56,055 nucleotides of DNA from Rhizobium sp. CG5 (GCF_023701945.1 NZ_JABAEF010000029.1:1-56055); one strand, 5' to 3'; shown: positions 25,118 through 36,066, counted from the stretch's first letter. Notes: generated by a model from the sequence alone, not told the origin. Numbers and translations: made by a program.

Positions 25118-25429
25118 ATGAGAGACAATGATACTGTCTTGAAGCCCAAGAAGCAGACGGAGCTCAAGCTCGACAAGCCCAAGCTCTACAAGGTCATCCT
25201 GCACAATGACGACTACACGCCACGCGAGGTCGTGACGCTGGTGCTGAAGGTGGTCTTCCACATGAGCGAGGAGACCGGCTATCGCTTCATGATGACCGCC
25301 CACAAACTGGGCTCCTGCGTCATCGTCGTCTGCGCCAAGGACATTGCCGAAACCAAGGTTGCGGAAGCGATGGATCTCGCCAAAAGCATGGATTTCCCGC
25401 TGATGTTCACCGCCGAGCCGGAGGAGTAG
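25118..25429 (+). CDS. clpS: ATP-dependent Clp protease adaptor ClpS (ClpS2 type)
   Basis: A 103-residue N-end-rule adaptor, starting MRDNDTVLKPKKQTELKLDK. Core: LYKVILHNDDYTPREVVTLVLKVVF (binding-pocket Asn-Asp-Asp), then TGYRFMMTAHKLGSCVIVVCAKDIAETKVAEAMDLA. It hands N-degron substrates to ClpAP. The sequence after the pocket is of the shorter second type (ClpS2) known beside ClpS1 in Rhizobiales. clpA is not adjacent; the downstream neighbour is the convergent pth. Confidence 0.93.
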   Translation: MRDNDTVLKPKKQTELKLDKPKLYKVILHNDDYTPREVVTLVLKVVFHMSEETGYRFMMTAHKLGSCVIVVCAKDIAETKVAEAMDLAKSMDFPLMFTAEPEE

Positions 25430-25459
25430 GGGCGGTCACGACATCTGCGCAGAGGAAGG

Positions 25460-25475
25460 CGAGGCTTGAGCCTCG
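25460..25475. terminator. hairpin between clpS and pth
   Basis: CGAGGC-TTGA-GCCTCG between two convergent genes. Neither side has a good T-run, so the terminator role is only probable. Confidence 0.4.
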
Positions 25476-25476
25476 C

Positions 25477-26208
25477 TCACTCCTCGCTGTCCTTCTTGCC
25501 GAACATTTTCTGCAGCATGGCAGCCATCGGGCCGGTGGTCGGCAGGGCTTTGGGCTGGTTGAAATTGCGGGCCTGGCGGATATGGGACTGGGCGGCCGGT
25601 TTCGAAGCCTTGGCGGGTTTGGCCGGCTCGTCGTCGGGCTTCACACCGGCGGCAAGCGCCAGCTTGTTGAGGAGCTGCGAGTCCTCGCCCTTGACCAGCA
25701 TGGTGGCATTGTCGGCCAGGGCCTCGATCAAAGGGTCGAGCCAGTCGCGGTCGCTCTTGGCGAAATCGCCGAGCACATGGCCGTGGACGCGGTCCTTGTG
25801 GCCGGGATGGCCGATGCCAAGCCGCAGGCGGCGGTAGTCCTTGCCGCAATGGGCGTCGAGCGACTTGATGCCATTGTGGCCACCATGGCCGCCGCCGGTC
25901 TTGATGCGGGCCTTGCCGGGCACGAGATCCAGCTCGTCATAGATGGCGATCAGGCTCTCCGGCCCGAGCTTGTAGAAACGCATGGCCTCGCCGACGGATT
26001 CGCCCGACAGGTTCATGAAGGTCTGCGGCTTGATCAGCAGCACCTTTTCGCCGGCAATCTCGCCTTCGGCGATCTCGCCCTTGAACTTCTTCGACCAGGG
26101 CGAAAAGCCATGGCGGCGATGGATGGCATCGACGGCCATGAAACCGATATTGTGGCGGTTGGCGGCGAATTTTGCACCGGGATTGCCGAGGCCTGCAACG
26201 ATGATCAT
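25477..26208 (-). CDS. pth: peptidyl-tRNA hydrolase
   Basis: A 243-residue enzyme that recycles peptidyl-tRNA. Motifs: GLGNPGAKFAANRHNIGFM (catalytic His near 20), KPQTFMNLSGESV, and DELDLVPGKARIKTGGGHGGHNGIKS. The catalytic domain ends near 190; a ~50-residue Lys/Ala-rich tail (KPAKASKPAAQSH and a FGKKDSEE end) is typical of rhizobial homologues. The start MIIVAGLGNPG at 26208 is standard. It lies downstream of rplY, with which it is often co-transcribed, although a terminator hairpin separates them here. Confidence 0.96.
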   Translation of the reverse strand: MIIVAGLGNPGAKFAANRHNIGFMAVDAIHRRHGFSPWSKKFKGEIAEGEIAGEKVLLIKPQTFMNLSGESVGEAMRFYKLGPESLIAIYDELDLVPGKARIKTGGGHGGHNGIKSLDAHCGKDYRRLRLGIGHPGHKDRVHGHVLGDFAKSDRDWLDPLIEALADNATMLVKGEDSQLLNKLALAAGVKPDDEPAKPAKASKPAAQSHIRQARNFNQPKALPTTGPMAAMLQKMFGKKDSEE

Positions 26209-26325
26209 GGCGGGATCCGCTTTCTGTGACGTTTTTCCGCCCTGTCCCGACAGCCAAATGGGCGGGAAGTCAAGCCGTACCGGGCGATTTTCGGGAAGGT
26301 AGCCGGCCTCACGCACGACCCGCAA

Positions 26326-26360
26326 ACAAAAATCCCGCCTCCTTTGTGGGGAGACGGGAT
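26326..26360 (-). terminator. terminator between rplY and pth
   Basis: On the minus strand ATCCCGTCTCC and GGAGGCGGGAT form a stem with one mismatch, followed by TTTTTGTTTG. It should reduce read-through from rplY into pth. Confidence 0.75.
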
Positions 26361-26387
26361 GCAACAGGTGTCGATCGACGGTGAAGA

Positions 26388-26990
26388 TTACTCTTCGGTC
26401 GCGACTTCTTCGTCGGCAGCGCCGGCAGCCGGAGCAACGATCGTGGCGATCGTGAAGTCGCGGTCGGTGATCACAGGGGTGACGCCAGCCGGCAGCTTGA
26501 CATGCGAGATGTGCAGGCTGTCGCCGATCTTGTGACCTGCGAGGTCGACCGTGATGAATTCCGGGATGTTGTTGGCCGGGCAGTACAGCTCGACTTCGTG
26601 GCGAACGATGTTCAGCACGGCACCGGTCTTGATCGACGACTTGTCTTCGTTGAAGAAGTGAACCGGAACTTCGACGGTCACCTGGCTGTCAGCGGTGACG
26701 CGCAGGAAGTCGACATGCATGGTGAAGTCGCGGACCGGATCAAGCTGGTAGTCCTTCGGCAGGACCGTGATCTTTTCGCCGTTGACGTCGATCGTAGCGA
26801 CGGTGGTCATGAAACCGCCGGCGTGAATGCGCTTGGTCACCTCATTGGTGCTGAGCGCGATGGAAATCGGGGCCTGCTTGTCACCATAGATGACAGCGGG
26901 AATAAAGCCGTTGCGGCGAAGTTCACGGGAGGACCCCTTACCAACCCGTTCGCGTGCCTCGGCCTTGAGCTCATAAGATGCGTGGCTCAT
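26388..26990 (-). CDS. rplY: 50S ribosomal protein L25 (CTC form)
   Basis: A 200-residue bL25 of the long CTC type that binds 5S rRNA. The N-terminal domain (YELKAEARERVGKGSSRELR, GFIPAVIYGDKQAP) is followed by the C-terminal extension (VPVHFFNEDKSSIKTGAVLNIVRHEVELYC). The C-terminal tail is acidic (AADEEVATEE). Transcribed from a good promoter about 130 bases upstream. Confidence 0.97.
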   Translation of the reverse strand: MSHASYELKAEARERVGKGSSRELRRNGFIPAVIYGDKQAPISIALSTNEVTKRIHAGGFMTTVATIDVNGEKITVLPKDYQLDPVRDFTMHVDFLRVTADSQVTVEVPVHFFNEDKSSIKTGAVLNIVRHEVELYCPANNIPEFITVDLAGHKIGDSLHISHVKLPAGVTPVITDRDFTIATIVAPAAGAADEEVATEE

Positions 26991-27117
26991 GGTTTTACCT
27001 TTCGAGATTATATGGAGAGTTACGCCATGACCCGGTAAAGGGTGAGGGCGAAACTGGAGCTCTCTTTACAAGAAACCCATCCGCATTGCCTCCAAGGGTG
27101 TCTGCGCGGACCGGGGC

Positions 27118-27146
27118 CCTATAGTACAAGCGGTAGCGAAAGGCAA
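27118..27146 (-). promoter_or_regulatory. rplY promoter
   Basis: On the minus strand TTGCCT (27141-27146), a 17-base spacer and TATAGG (27118-27123) form a sigma-70-type promoter with a leader of about 120 bases to rplY. Confidence 0.6.
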
Positions 27147-27252
27147 GATAACCCGGCGATATTCCGCATTTGCGGGAGGAATGGTGCCAGCACACATAGG
27201 ATCGCGCACGTCCTTGACGGTCGCGAGACCACGACAACTCCTCCATAATTGC

Positions 27253-28059
27253 TCAAGCGCGAGCTTGCACTATCCATATTGAGGCCATCAGTTGCACCTT
27301 GGCCGGATCACCAAGGCTTTCCAGAGCCTTCCGTAACTTTGGCTCGGCCGTCGAGTGGATTACCGGGTTCTCTCGAATGATCTTACCGAGTGGGCCCACT
27401 TTTTGTAAGACCCGCGTCATCGCTTCGAGATCACCGCTCGTAACGAGTTCTTCGTGGGGCGTAATAAAAATGTCATTAAATCCGGCGGTAGCGAGGATAC
27501 TTTGGACATGCGTTGGGTCCGCAAAACTGAACGGGCTTTCGTCAGAGGCTGAACGAAAGCCCGCCGCAAACAGCGGAAACCGATCCAATTCGTTCTTCTG
27601 CATAGCCTGCCAACAAATGAAGGTGAGTCTTCCGTTGGGTTTCAGCAATCGGCGGAAATTCGAGAATGCGGCGACCGGGTCATTGAATGACATCACGCCG
27701 AATCGAGAAAATATGGCGTCTACGCTGTGAGGCGGCAAATCAAGCGTCTGGGCATCGGCTTCTATCAGTTTAACCTGCCCGAGTTGCGTGGTCCTTCGTG
27801 CGGCGACCTCAAGCAGTCGCCCAGCGATATCCACGCCGATGACCAGGCCTTTGTCCCCAACCCGCTCGGCCAGTTGCAGAAGCGTTTGTCCAGTGCCGCA
27901 GCCGACGTCCAGCACGGTCTGCCCGTAAACCAGCTGTAACTCCTGCATGGCCAATAGCCCAAGCGGGGACAACTGACGGTCAATGAGTTGGTACTCTTCG
28001 GCCCATGCCTTTGCGTGCAAGGAGCCGGGATCCTCGTCGATCGCCGTTGCGTCGGTCAC
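27253..28059 (-). CDS. class I SAM-dependent methyltransferase
   Basis: A 268-residue methyltransferase. Motif I is TVLDVGCGTGQTLLQLA (about 55-71), with GVDIAGRLLE and LIEADAQTLDLPPHSVDAIFSRFGVMSF following as in UbiE/Methyltransf_11 proteins. The GTG at 28059 is chosen because AGAGGA lies seven bases upstream; a longer frame would run into the regulatory region of the divergent regulator. Base composition is visibly less GC-rich than its neighbours (many A/T third positions), hinting at recent acquisition. The substrate is unknown. Confidence 0.85.
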   Translation of the reverse strand: MTDATAIDEDPGSLHAKAWAEEYQLIDRQLSPLGLLAMQELQLVYGQTVLDVGCGTGQTLLQLAERVGDKGLVIGVDIAGRLLEVAARRTTQLGQVKLIEADAQTLDLPPHSVDAIFSRFGVMSFNDPVAAFSNFRRLLKPNGRLTFICWQAMQKNELDRFPLFAAGFRSASDESPFSFADPTHVQSILATAGFNDIFITPHEELVTSGDLEAMTRVLQKVGPLGKIIRENPVIHSTAEPKLRKALESLGDPAKVQLMASIWIVQARA

Positions 28060-28204
28060 ATCTGCATCCTCTGTTTCGGGAGCTATTCTTATCTCTGCGT
28101 CCGCAGTGACAGCAATTGCCCGAGTGGGATTTATTGCCTGTCCGCGAAAACACGCGACCGTGGCGTGACGGGTCACTGCGGCGTGGCGGCCGGCACTTGC
28201 CATT

Positions 28205-28222
28205 TGTCGCAGATCTGCGACA
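28205..28222. promoter_or_regulatory. perfect 18-base palindrome upstream of the GAF-Fis regulator
   Basis: TGTCGCAGATCTGCGACA, centred on GATC, about 100 bases before the regulator's start. The half-site TGTCGCA recurs at 29295-29301 before the aldehyde dehydrogenase gene. A likely autoregulatory operator. Confidence 0.65.
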
Positions 28223-28321
28223 GTTCTTCGCGTCAAGTGACACCGGCGTGAGGCCGGCCATTTCCGTTGAAGCGTTTCTGGCCGAAGGATCGTGGACCGG
28301 TACATGCTTTGGGAGGAGCAC

Positions 28322-29281
28322 ATGCGCAACGATCCGAGCCATTCCGACAGGGTCTATTCCGTGGCGCTGCAGAATTCTGCCGCCGCGAGTTCGCCGATTG
28401 CCGCATCCTGGCGGCGCTGCCTCGACGTGCACCAGCTGGCGCCGGACGAGATCCGCAAGCCGCAGGTGCTGGATAATGCCGAATTCCACCAGGCCCGCGA
28501 GCGCATGGAGCATTTGGTGGTGGCCGGCGCCGACGAATTCGACCGGCTGTTCCAGACCGTCGGGCGTTCGGGCTGCTGCCTCATTCTCTCCGATCGCAAC
28601 GGCGTGGTGCTCGACCGGCGGGGCGCTGCCGGCGACGACGCGGATTTCCGCAGTCTCGGCCTCTGGCAGCAGACCGTCTGGAGCGAGGCGAGCGTCGGCA
28701 CCAATGGCATCGGCACGGCACTGGCCGACGAGCGCACGGTGGTGATCCACCGCGATCAGCATTTCTTAAGCTCCAATATCGCGCTCAGCTGCGCCACGGC
28801 GCCGATCCGCGACCATCTCGGCCGGGTGGCGGCCGCACTCGACATTTCCACCTGCCGGCATGATGTCACCGACATGACGCTGACCATCCTGTCGCAGGCG
28901 GTGCGCGACGTGGCGGGCCGCATTGAGGCAAACCTGTTCCGCATGGCCTTTCCGACCGCTCGCATCGTCATGGTGCCGGCCACAGGGTTTTCCACCGCCG
29001 CCCTTTTGGCGGTCGATGCCGACGATCTCATTTTAGGCGCGACCCGGGCGGCGCGGCTGGCGCTGAAGATCGACGATGCCGTGATCGCCCAGGGCATGCC
29101 GGCGGCCGACGCTCTAAGGGAAGAGCGCAGCGATGGCGGTTCGGATCTCGCCGAAGCGGAGCGGGCGGCACTGCGCCGCGTGCTGTCGCGCACCAATGGC
29201 AATGTCTCGCAGGCCGCCCAGGTGCTCGGCATCAGCCGCGCCACACTGCACCGGAAGATGAAGCGGCTCTCGGTGCACTGA
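28322..29281 (+). CDS. AcoR-type regulator with GAF and Fis helix-turn-helix, no AAA+ domain
   Basis: A 319-residue regulator. Residues ~1-180 form an AcoR-like sensor (SSPIAASWRRCLDVHQLAP; GAF domain with GRSGCCLILSDRNGVVLDRRG, WSEASVGTNGIGTALAD and ALSCATAPIRDHLG). The C-terminus is a Fis-type helix-turn-helix (AALRRVLSRTNGNVSQAAQVL followed by GISRATLHRKMKRL). The AAA+ module of sigma-54 activators (GAFTGA, Walker motifs) is absent, so it probably acts with sigma-70. GGGAGGAG sits six bases before the ATG. It precedes an aldehyde dehydrogenase gene that is its likely target. Confidence 0.88.
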   Translation: MRNDPSHSDRVYSVALQNSAAASSPIAASWRRCLDVHQLAPDEIRKPQVLDNAEFHQARERMEHLVVAGADEFDRLFQTVGRSGCCLILSDRNGVVLDRRGAAGDDADFRSLGLWQQTVWSEASVGTNGIGTALADERTVVIHRDQHFLSSNIALSCATAPIRDHLGRVAAALDISTCRHDVTDMTLTILSQAVRDVAGRIEANLFRMAFPTARIVMVPATGFSTAALLAVDADDLILGATRAARLALKIDDAVIAQGMPAADALREERSDGGSDLAEAERAALRRVLSRTNGNVSQAAQVLGISRATLHRKMKRLSVH

Positions 29282-29294
29282 CACGCCCGGTATA

Positions 29295-29319
29295 TGTCGC
29301 ACAACTGAAACAGTGTGCG
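29295..29319. promoter_or_regulatory. imperfect palindrome before the aldehyde dehydrogenase gene
   Basis: TGTCGCACAACTG-AAA-CAGTGTGCG is a near-perfect dyad with one missing base in the right arm, ~100 bases upstream of the dehydrogenase ATG. The left half TGTCGCA equals the half-site of the palindrome at 28205. No sigma-54 -24/-12 element with correct spacing was found. Confidence 0.55.
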
Positions 29320-29415
29320 CTGCGGCATTGAAATGCTGCACTACTCCTCAAGGGCATTCGCAGCGATCTTCCTCCCATCGGCCCGGTCGGGCGTTTCATC
29401 AGGGAGGATGATCAC

Positions 29416-30930
<1,515 letters not shown>

Positions 30931-30936
30931 GGCTTC

Positions 30937-31054
30937 CACCTCCCCCTTGAGGAGGGAGGTCGCAGCAAAGCTGCGGGTGGGGGTGATCGTCTACCGCAAA
31001 GGGTCACCCCACCCCGGCACTGACGTGCCGACCCTCCCCCTCAAGGGGAGGGTG
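30937..31054. repeat. palindromic intergenic repeat, copy A
   Basis: About 118 bases rich in CCTCCCCCTTGAGG-type arms, able to fold into a long hairpin with internal stem-loops. Its reverse complement aligns with the element at 31505-31635, so the two copies flank the DUF779 gene in inverted orientation. It resembles known rhizobial intergenic mosaic elements in style; the exact family is not proved. Confidence 0.75.
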
Positions 31055-31087
31055 TTGCCCGTTGCACCATCTTTGGAAGGAGCCGTC

Positions 31088-31462
31088 ATGACTGACACTG
31101 CAGGCACCGAACCGCGCGTCATCGCCACCGATGCGGCGCTTTCGTTTCTGGCGGAAATCCGAAAAGATCATCCGGATGTTCTGTTTCACCAATCGGGCGG
31201 CTGTTGCGACGGGTCTTCGCCGATGTGCTATCCGGCCAGCGACTACCGGGTCGGCGAGACGGATGTGAAGCTCGGCGAGATCGGCGGCGTGCCGGTCTAT
31301 ATCAGCGGCAGCCAGTATGAGGTGTGGAAACACACGCAGCTGATCATCGACGTGGTGCCGGGCAGGGGCGGCATGTTCTCGCTCGACAATGGCCGGGAGC
31401 GGCGCTTTCTGACCCGCTCGAAGCTGTTCGGCGCCGGCGAAGCCTGCCCGCTGCCGGTATAG
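31088..31462 (+). CDS. DUF779 protein associated with aldehyde dehydrogenase
   Basis: A 124-residue protein of the DUF779 family: ATDAALSFLAEIRKDHPDVLFHQSGGCCDGSSPMCYP, then GEIGGVPVYISGSQYEVWKHT and a GRGGMFSLDNGRERRFLTRSK end. The adjacent cysteines in GGCCDG and the MCYP cysteine suggest a metal or thiol role, which is inference. The family is usually encoded next to acetaldehyde dehydrogenase genes, as here (157 bases downstream, across a palindromic repeat). GAAGGAG precedes the ATG. Confidence 0.88.
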   Translation: MTDTAGTEPRVIATDAALSFLAEIRKDHPDVLFHQSGGCCDGSSPMCYPASDYRVGETDVKLGEIGGVPVYISGSQYEVWKHTQLIIDVVPGRGGMFSLDNGRERRFLTRSKLFGAGEACPLPV

Positions 31463-31504
31463 AGTTTCGAGAGAGGACTGATTGGCTCTGGCGGGATGCC
31501 GAGC

Positions 31505-31635
31505 CACACCCTCCCCTTGAGGGGGAGGGTCGGAGCGAAGCTCCGGGGTGGGGTGACCGGCCACGCTCGCAGACATCAAAAGATCACCCCCACCCGCGCG
31601 TTCCGCGCGACCTCACCCCTCAAGGGGGGAGGTGG
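31505..31635. repeat. palindromic intergenic repeat, copy B
   Basis: About 131 bases, beginning CACCCTCCCCTTGAGGGGG and ending CTCAAGGGGGGAGGTGG. It is an inverted relative of the repeat at 30937-31054, sharing outer arms and the internal GATCACCCCCACCCGC block; the inner loop sequences differ. Confidence 0.75.
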
Positions 31636-31692
31636 AAAAACCCCGCGGCTCTTTGGAGCGCGAGGTTTCTAATCTGTGCGGGCCGGTGTCGA

Positions 31693-33975
31693 TCAGGCGG
31701 CGCGGCGGGTGGTGGCCTGGGGGCGGGACTGGCCGATGGCGAAGTGGCTGACCTGGTCGTTCAGGCCATCGGCTTCGCTGGCCAGCGCAAAGGCGGCGGC
31801 GGTGGTCTGTTCGACCATGGCGGCATTCTGCTGGGTGACGTGGTCGAGATCGTTGACCGAGGCGTTTATTTCGCCGAGCCTTGACGACTGGTCGCGCGAC
31901 GAGGCGGCGATGGCGCCGATATGCTCGTTGATCGAGGCGATATTGGCCTCGATGCGATGCAGGCTCTCGCCGGTCTTCAAGACCAGCGCCACGCCACCTT
32001 CGACATCGGTGGTCGAGGTGTTGATCAGCTGGCTGATATCGCGGGCAGCCCCCGAGGACTTCTGTGCCAGTTCGCGCACTTCCTGGGCAACGACGGCAAA
32101 GCCCTTGCCCGCTTCGCCGGCGCGGGCCGCCTCGACGCCGGCATTGAGGGCCAGCAGGTTGGTCTGGAAGGCGATCTGGTCGATCACGTCGATGATCTGG
32201 CGGATCTTCGAGGACGAGCTTTCGATGCGCTCCATGGCGACGATCGCCTGATTGACGACGGTCGAGGACTCCTTGGCGCCGTTCAGCGCGTCGGCGGCGA
32301 CACCGACAGCGGTTTCGCAACGCTTCAGGGCGTCATTGACGGAGCCGGTCATTTCGCCAAGGGCAGCGGCGGCTTCTTCGAGGGAGGCGGCCTGGCGCTC
32401 GGTGCGGTGGGCGAGGTCTTCCGAGGCGCTCTTCAGATCTCCGGAGCCGCCGCGGATCGTGTCGGCGCTGGCGGTGATGCTGCGGATGGTCTCTTCCAGC
32501 TTTTCGACCGACTGGTTGAAGTCGATGCGCAGGTGGTCGAGCGAGGGCACGAAGGCGGTGTTGATGCGCAGGTTGAGCTTGCCGTTCGACAGGTTCTGCA
32601 GGCCGGTGGCGAGAGCCGAAACCGCTTCTTCCAGTTCCTGGGCGCTTCTTGCCTTTTCGACTTCGCGCTGCTGGCGCTCATCGTCGATCTGCCGGGTGCG
32701 GGCCACGGAATCGGCCTCCATGCGTTCCTTTTCCAGCGCATTCTGGCGGAAGGATTCGAGCGCCCGGGCCATCGAGCCGATCTCGTCGGCGCGATTGGCG
32801 GAAGGGATGTCGATCGACTTGTCGCCCTGGTTCAGGCGGTTCATCAGATTGGCCAGATCGGTCAGCGGACGCGTCAGGCCGGAGGAGACCAGCAGGCCGA
32901 CGCCGCCCATGGCGACCAGCACGGCGACGGTGGCAAGGAAGGCCCACCAGGCCAGTTCGTTGGCAGAGGCCAGAACCGTCTGTTCGTCCTGGCCGACCAC
33001 GAGCAGGTTCTTCTGGCCAAACAGCTCGACCGGCAGATAGGAATAAAACAGGCTGCGATCGCCCGAGAGGGCGAAATCCGAGCCGTGCGCGGCGCTGCTG
33101 GCCGCCTTGACCAGGACGTCGGGGATGGCAGCGCCAGCACCGGCCGAGACCGTGCCGCCGCGCATGGCGCCTGCGTCGCTGAGCAGGAAGGCGTCGTCGA
33201 TGGTCTGGCCAAGTCCCTCGGGTGCCAGGCTGGCGGCCAGCTTGCCGCTTGCCACGCGCATGATGATGACACCCTTCTTGACGGTATCCCCCCAGACGGA
33301 GATGGCCAGCGGCCGGGCGATCAGGGCCGAGGTCGTGTCGTCCTCGGTCGTCATGGCGACGAAACCGGAATTGTGGGTCTGGTCGAGCGGGCCCGCATTG
33401 GCCGTGTCGTAGATGGCCTTCAACGGGGCATTCTGCGGCTCGGAGACGTTGCTGAGGAAGTCCTTGCCCTTGGTGACCGAGTAGACGATCAATCCGGCAT
33501 TGTCGATCACGTAGATGTCGCTGACGCCGGTGTTCTTGCGGGCGCTGGCAAGGGTGCCGTGGATGCCGGCATGGCGGACGCCATAGAGCAGCTTCAGACC
33601 GGCGCCGTCGAAGGCGGCGCGTTCTTCCATCGACTTGGAGCTGTCCTGGAAGGCGCTACGGATGTCCTTGGCCTCGATGCCGACGAGGTTTGCCACCGTT
33701 TCGGTCGCCTCGCCGATGGCGGTGTTCTGGGCCAGTTCGGCGAGCGACTGTTCGATACGCTGATTGTAGGCGCGCAGGGCCTTGGACTGGTTGGCGGCGA
33801 CCGCTTCCAGCCGCAGCTTGCTGGCCTCGATCAGGCCGCTCTTGCCGACCTGGTAGCTCAGGATGCCGACCGACAGGCAGGAGACGAGCGTGGCACCGAC
33901 CACAAGGGCCGCAAATTTGGCTTTGACGGACGACAGGACGCCGATCCGGGCACTGGGTAAATTGTTAGGTGACAT
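31693..33975 (-). CDS. methyl-accepting chemotaxis protein
   Basis: A 760-residue chemoreceptor. An N-terminal membrane helix (FAALVVGATLVSCLSVGILSY, about 16-36), a large periplasmic sensor (~37-340) with a dCache-like look (SDIYVIDNAGLIVYSVTKG), a second membrane helix (WAFLATVAVLVAMGGVGLLV), a HAMP segment (RPLTDLANLMNRLNQG) and the signalling tip IDQIAFQTNLLALNAGVEAA with VVAQEVRELAQ. GGAGGAG lies before the ATG at 33975. The ligand is unknown. No CheR-tether pentapeptide is seen at the C-terminus (ends ATTRRAA). Confidence 0.95.
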   Translation of the reverse strand: MSPNNLPSARIGVLSSVKAKFAALVVGATLVSCLSVGILSYQVGKSGLIEASKLRLEAVAANQSKALRAYNQRIEQSLAELAQNTAIGEATETVANLVGIEAKDIRSAFQDSSKSMEERAAFDGAGLKLLYGVRHAGIHGTLASARKNTGVSDIYVIDNAGLIVYSVTKGKDFLSNVSEPQNAPLKAIYDTANAGPLDQTHNSGFVAMTTEDDTTSALIARPLAISVWGDTVKKGVIIMRVASGKLAASLAPEGLGQTIDDAFLLSDAGAMRGGTVSAGAGAAIPDVLVKAASSAAHGSDFALSGDRSLFYSYLPVELFGQKNLLVVGQDEQTVLASANELAWWAFLATVAVLVAMGGVGLLVSSGLTRPLTDLANLMNRLNQGDKSIDIPSANRADEIGSMARALESFRQNALEKERMEADSVARTRQIDDERQQREVEKARSAQELEEAVSALATGLQNLSNGKLNLRINTAFVPSLDHLRIDFNQSVEKLEETIRSITASADTIRGGSGDLKSASEDLAHRTERQAASLEEAAAALGEMTGSVNDALKRCETAVGVAADALNGAKESSTVVNQAIVAMERIESSSSKIRQIIDVIDQIAFQTNLLALNAGVEAARAGEAGKGFAVVAQEVRELAQKSSGAARDISQLINTSTTDVEGGVALVLKTGESLHRIEANIASINEHIGAIAASSRDQSSRLGEINASVNDLDHVTQQNAAMVEQTTAAAFALASEADGLNDQVSHFAIGQSRPQATTRRAA

Positions 33976-34140
33976 AAAAAACTGCTCCTCCAGCATTTCA
34001 ATATGCCGGGCAGTTTCGTCAAAATTGTTTACGGCAGAGTTAAGTCCGCATTACGGCATTTGCCCGTGGCAGCGCGTTTGGCGCCGCCGTGCTTGGCTCT
34101 CGATTGGTGTCGCGGATGCTGCAGATCGGTCGGGACCTGA

Positions 34141-35073
<933 letters not shown>

Positions 35074-35186
35074 TATGGCGCGCCCGTTCCAATGCTGATG
35101 GGCGCTTTTTAGCGTCCTTGCCTTCGAATGCAATAGGCTAAGGCCGATACATGTTTTTTTTAATGAAAAGTTTGTGACTGTCTGCC

Positions 35187-35969
35187 TCAGCCACGGCCGC
35201 CCGGTCGCCATGCCATGTATTGCTGAATGGTCTTGGTGGCGATCTGCTGCATGATGGAGGCCGGCACCGCCGACCAGGGATCGGTGGCGTTGGAGCGGAT
35301 GGTTTCCTGGCCCTGGATGCGGTGGATCCGGCCGCCATTGGCATCTAGGATATCCCAGACATAGACGACATTGACGTTGCCCGCGCTGGAAAAGGCGGAA
35401 AAATAGCCCTTGAGGATATGTTCGCTGGCGGGGTCGTTGGCGCCCTTGATGGTCAGGCCCCTGGCGCGGGCCTCGGCGCCCAGCTGGCGCGACAGGGGTG
35501 TCACGGCCTGGACCGGGGCGCCGATGATCGGCAGGAAGCGAACGGTGCCGACGGCGGCGGCCGTCGGCGCTGCCGCAGTCTGCTGGGCTGCGGCAGCGGC
35601 CGGCTGGGCCGGCGCGGCCGTGGTTGGCTGGGCTGGTGCCGATGGTGCGGGCTGCAGGGTGCCGGAGGATTGGCTGGCGCCGGGGGCGGACAGCGGGGCC
35701 GAGGCCACCGAATTGTTGCCGGCCGACAATGCCTGGGCCTGGGCTTCGAGGCTGTTCTGCGGGTTGGCGGCATAACCGGGCTGGACGCTGCCGCCCGGTG
35801 GCGAGTTTGCATTGGCGGCCGATTGGAGGTCGGCGGCGGTCAGGGGGCCTGAGGACTTTGAGCCATTGGTGCCGACATCGACCTGCGGGGTCAGCGCATC
35901 GGACGTATTGCAGGCCGACAGGCCAAGCGCCAGACCAAGGGTCGCAATCGCAAGTCCGATGATCCGCAT
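35187..35969 (-). CDS. Pro/Ala-rich lipoprotein
   Basis: A 260-residue predicted lipoprotein: signal peptide MRIIGLAIATLGLALGLSAC with lipobox LSAC, so the mature N-terminal Cys (20) is lipidated by the lgt/lsp pathway (lgt lies at 39265). Residues ~40-150 are low complexity (Ala/Pro/Gln/Ser). A folded C-terminal domain follows (VRFLPIIGAPVQAVTPLSRQL ... KGYFSAFSSAGNVNVVYVWD ... IMQQIATKTIQQYMAWRP). Conserved-looking rhizobial envelope protein of unknown role. Confidence 0.85.
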   Translation of the reverse strand: MRIIGLAIATLGLALGLSACNTSDALTPQVDVGTNGSKSSGPLTAADLQSAANANSPPGGSVQPGYAANPQNSLEAQAQALSAGNNSVASAPLSAPGASQSSGTLQPAPSAPAQPTTAAPAQPAAAAAQQTAAAPTAAAVGTVRFLPIIGAPVQAVTPLSRQLGAEARARGLTIKGANDPASEHILKGYFSAFSSAGNVNVVYVWDILDANGGRIHRIQGQETIRSNATDPWSAVPASIMQQIATKTIQQYMAWRPGGRG

Positions 35970-36066
35970 TGGGTTCTGTCCTTCTCGCTCTGTCAGTGTC
36001 AGTGCGCCCCCTTGGCAATTTATGGGAGCCAGCCGCCCCTTCTGTCAATCTCCGCCTTTAGACGGC

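Noticed and set aside
27001..27252. tRNA or other stable RNA between rplY and the methyltransferase
   Set aside because: No cloverleaf pattern or conserved T-arm was found; a promoter explains part of the region.
29320..29345. Possible sigma-54 -24/-12 element before the aldehyde dehydrogenase gene
   Set aside because: The GG-to-GC spacing is nine or twelve bases instead of ten, and the adjacent regulator lacks the AAA+ domain needed for sigma-54.
30937..31635. CRISPR-like array in the C-rich repeats around the DUF779 gene
   Set aside because: Only two inverted palindromic copies with no regular short repeats or spacers, and no cas genes in the window.
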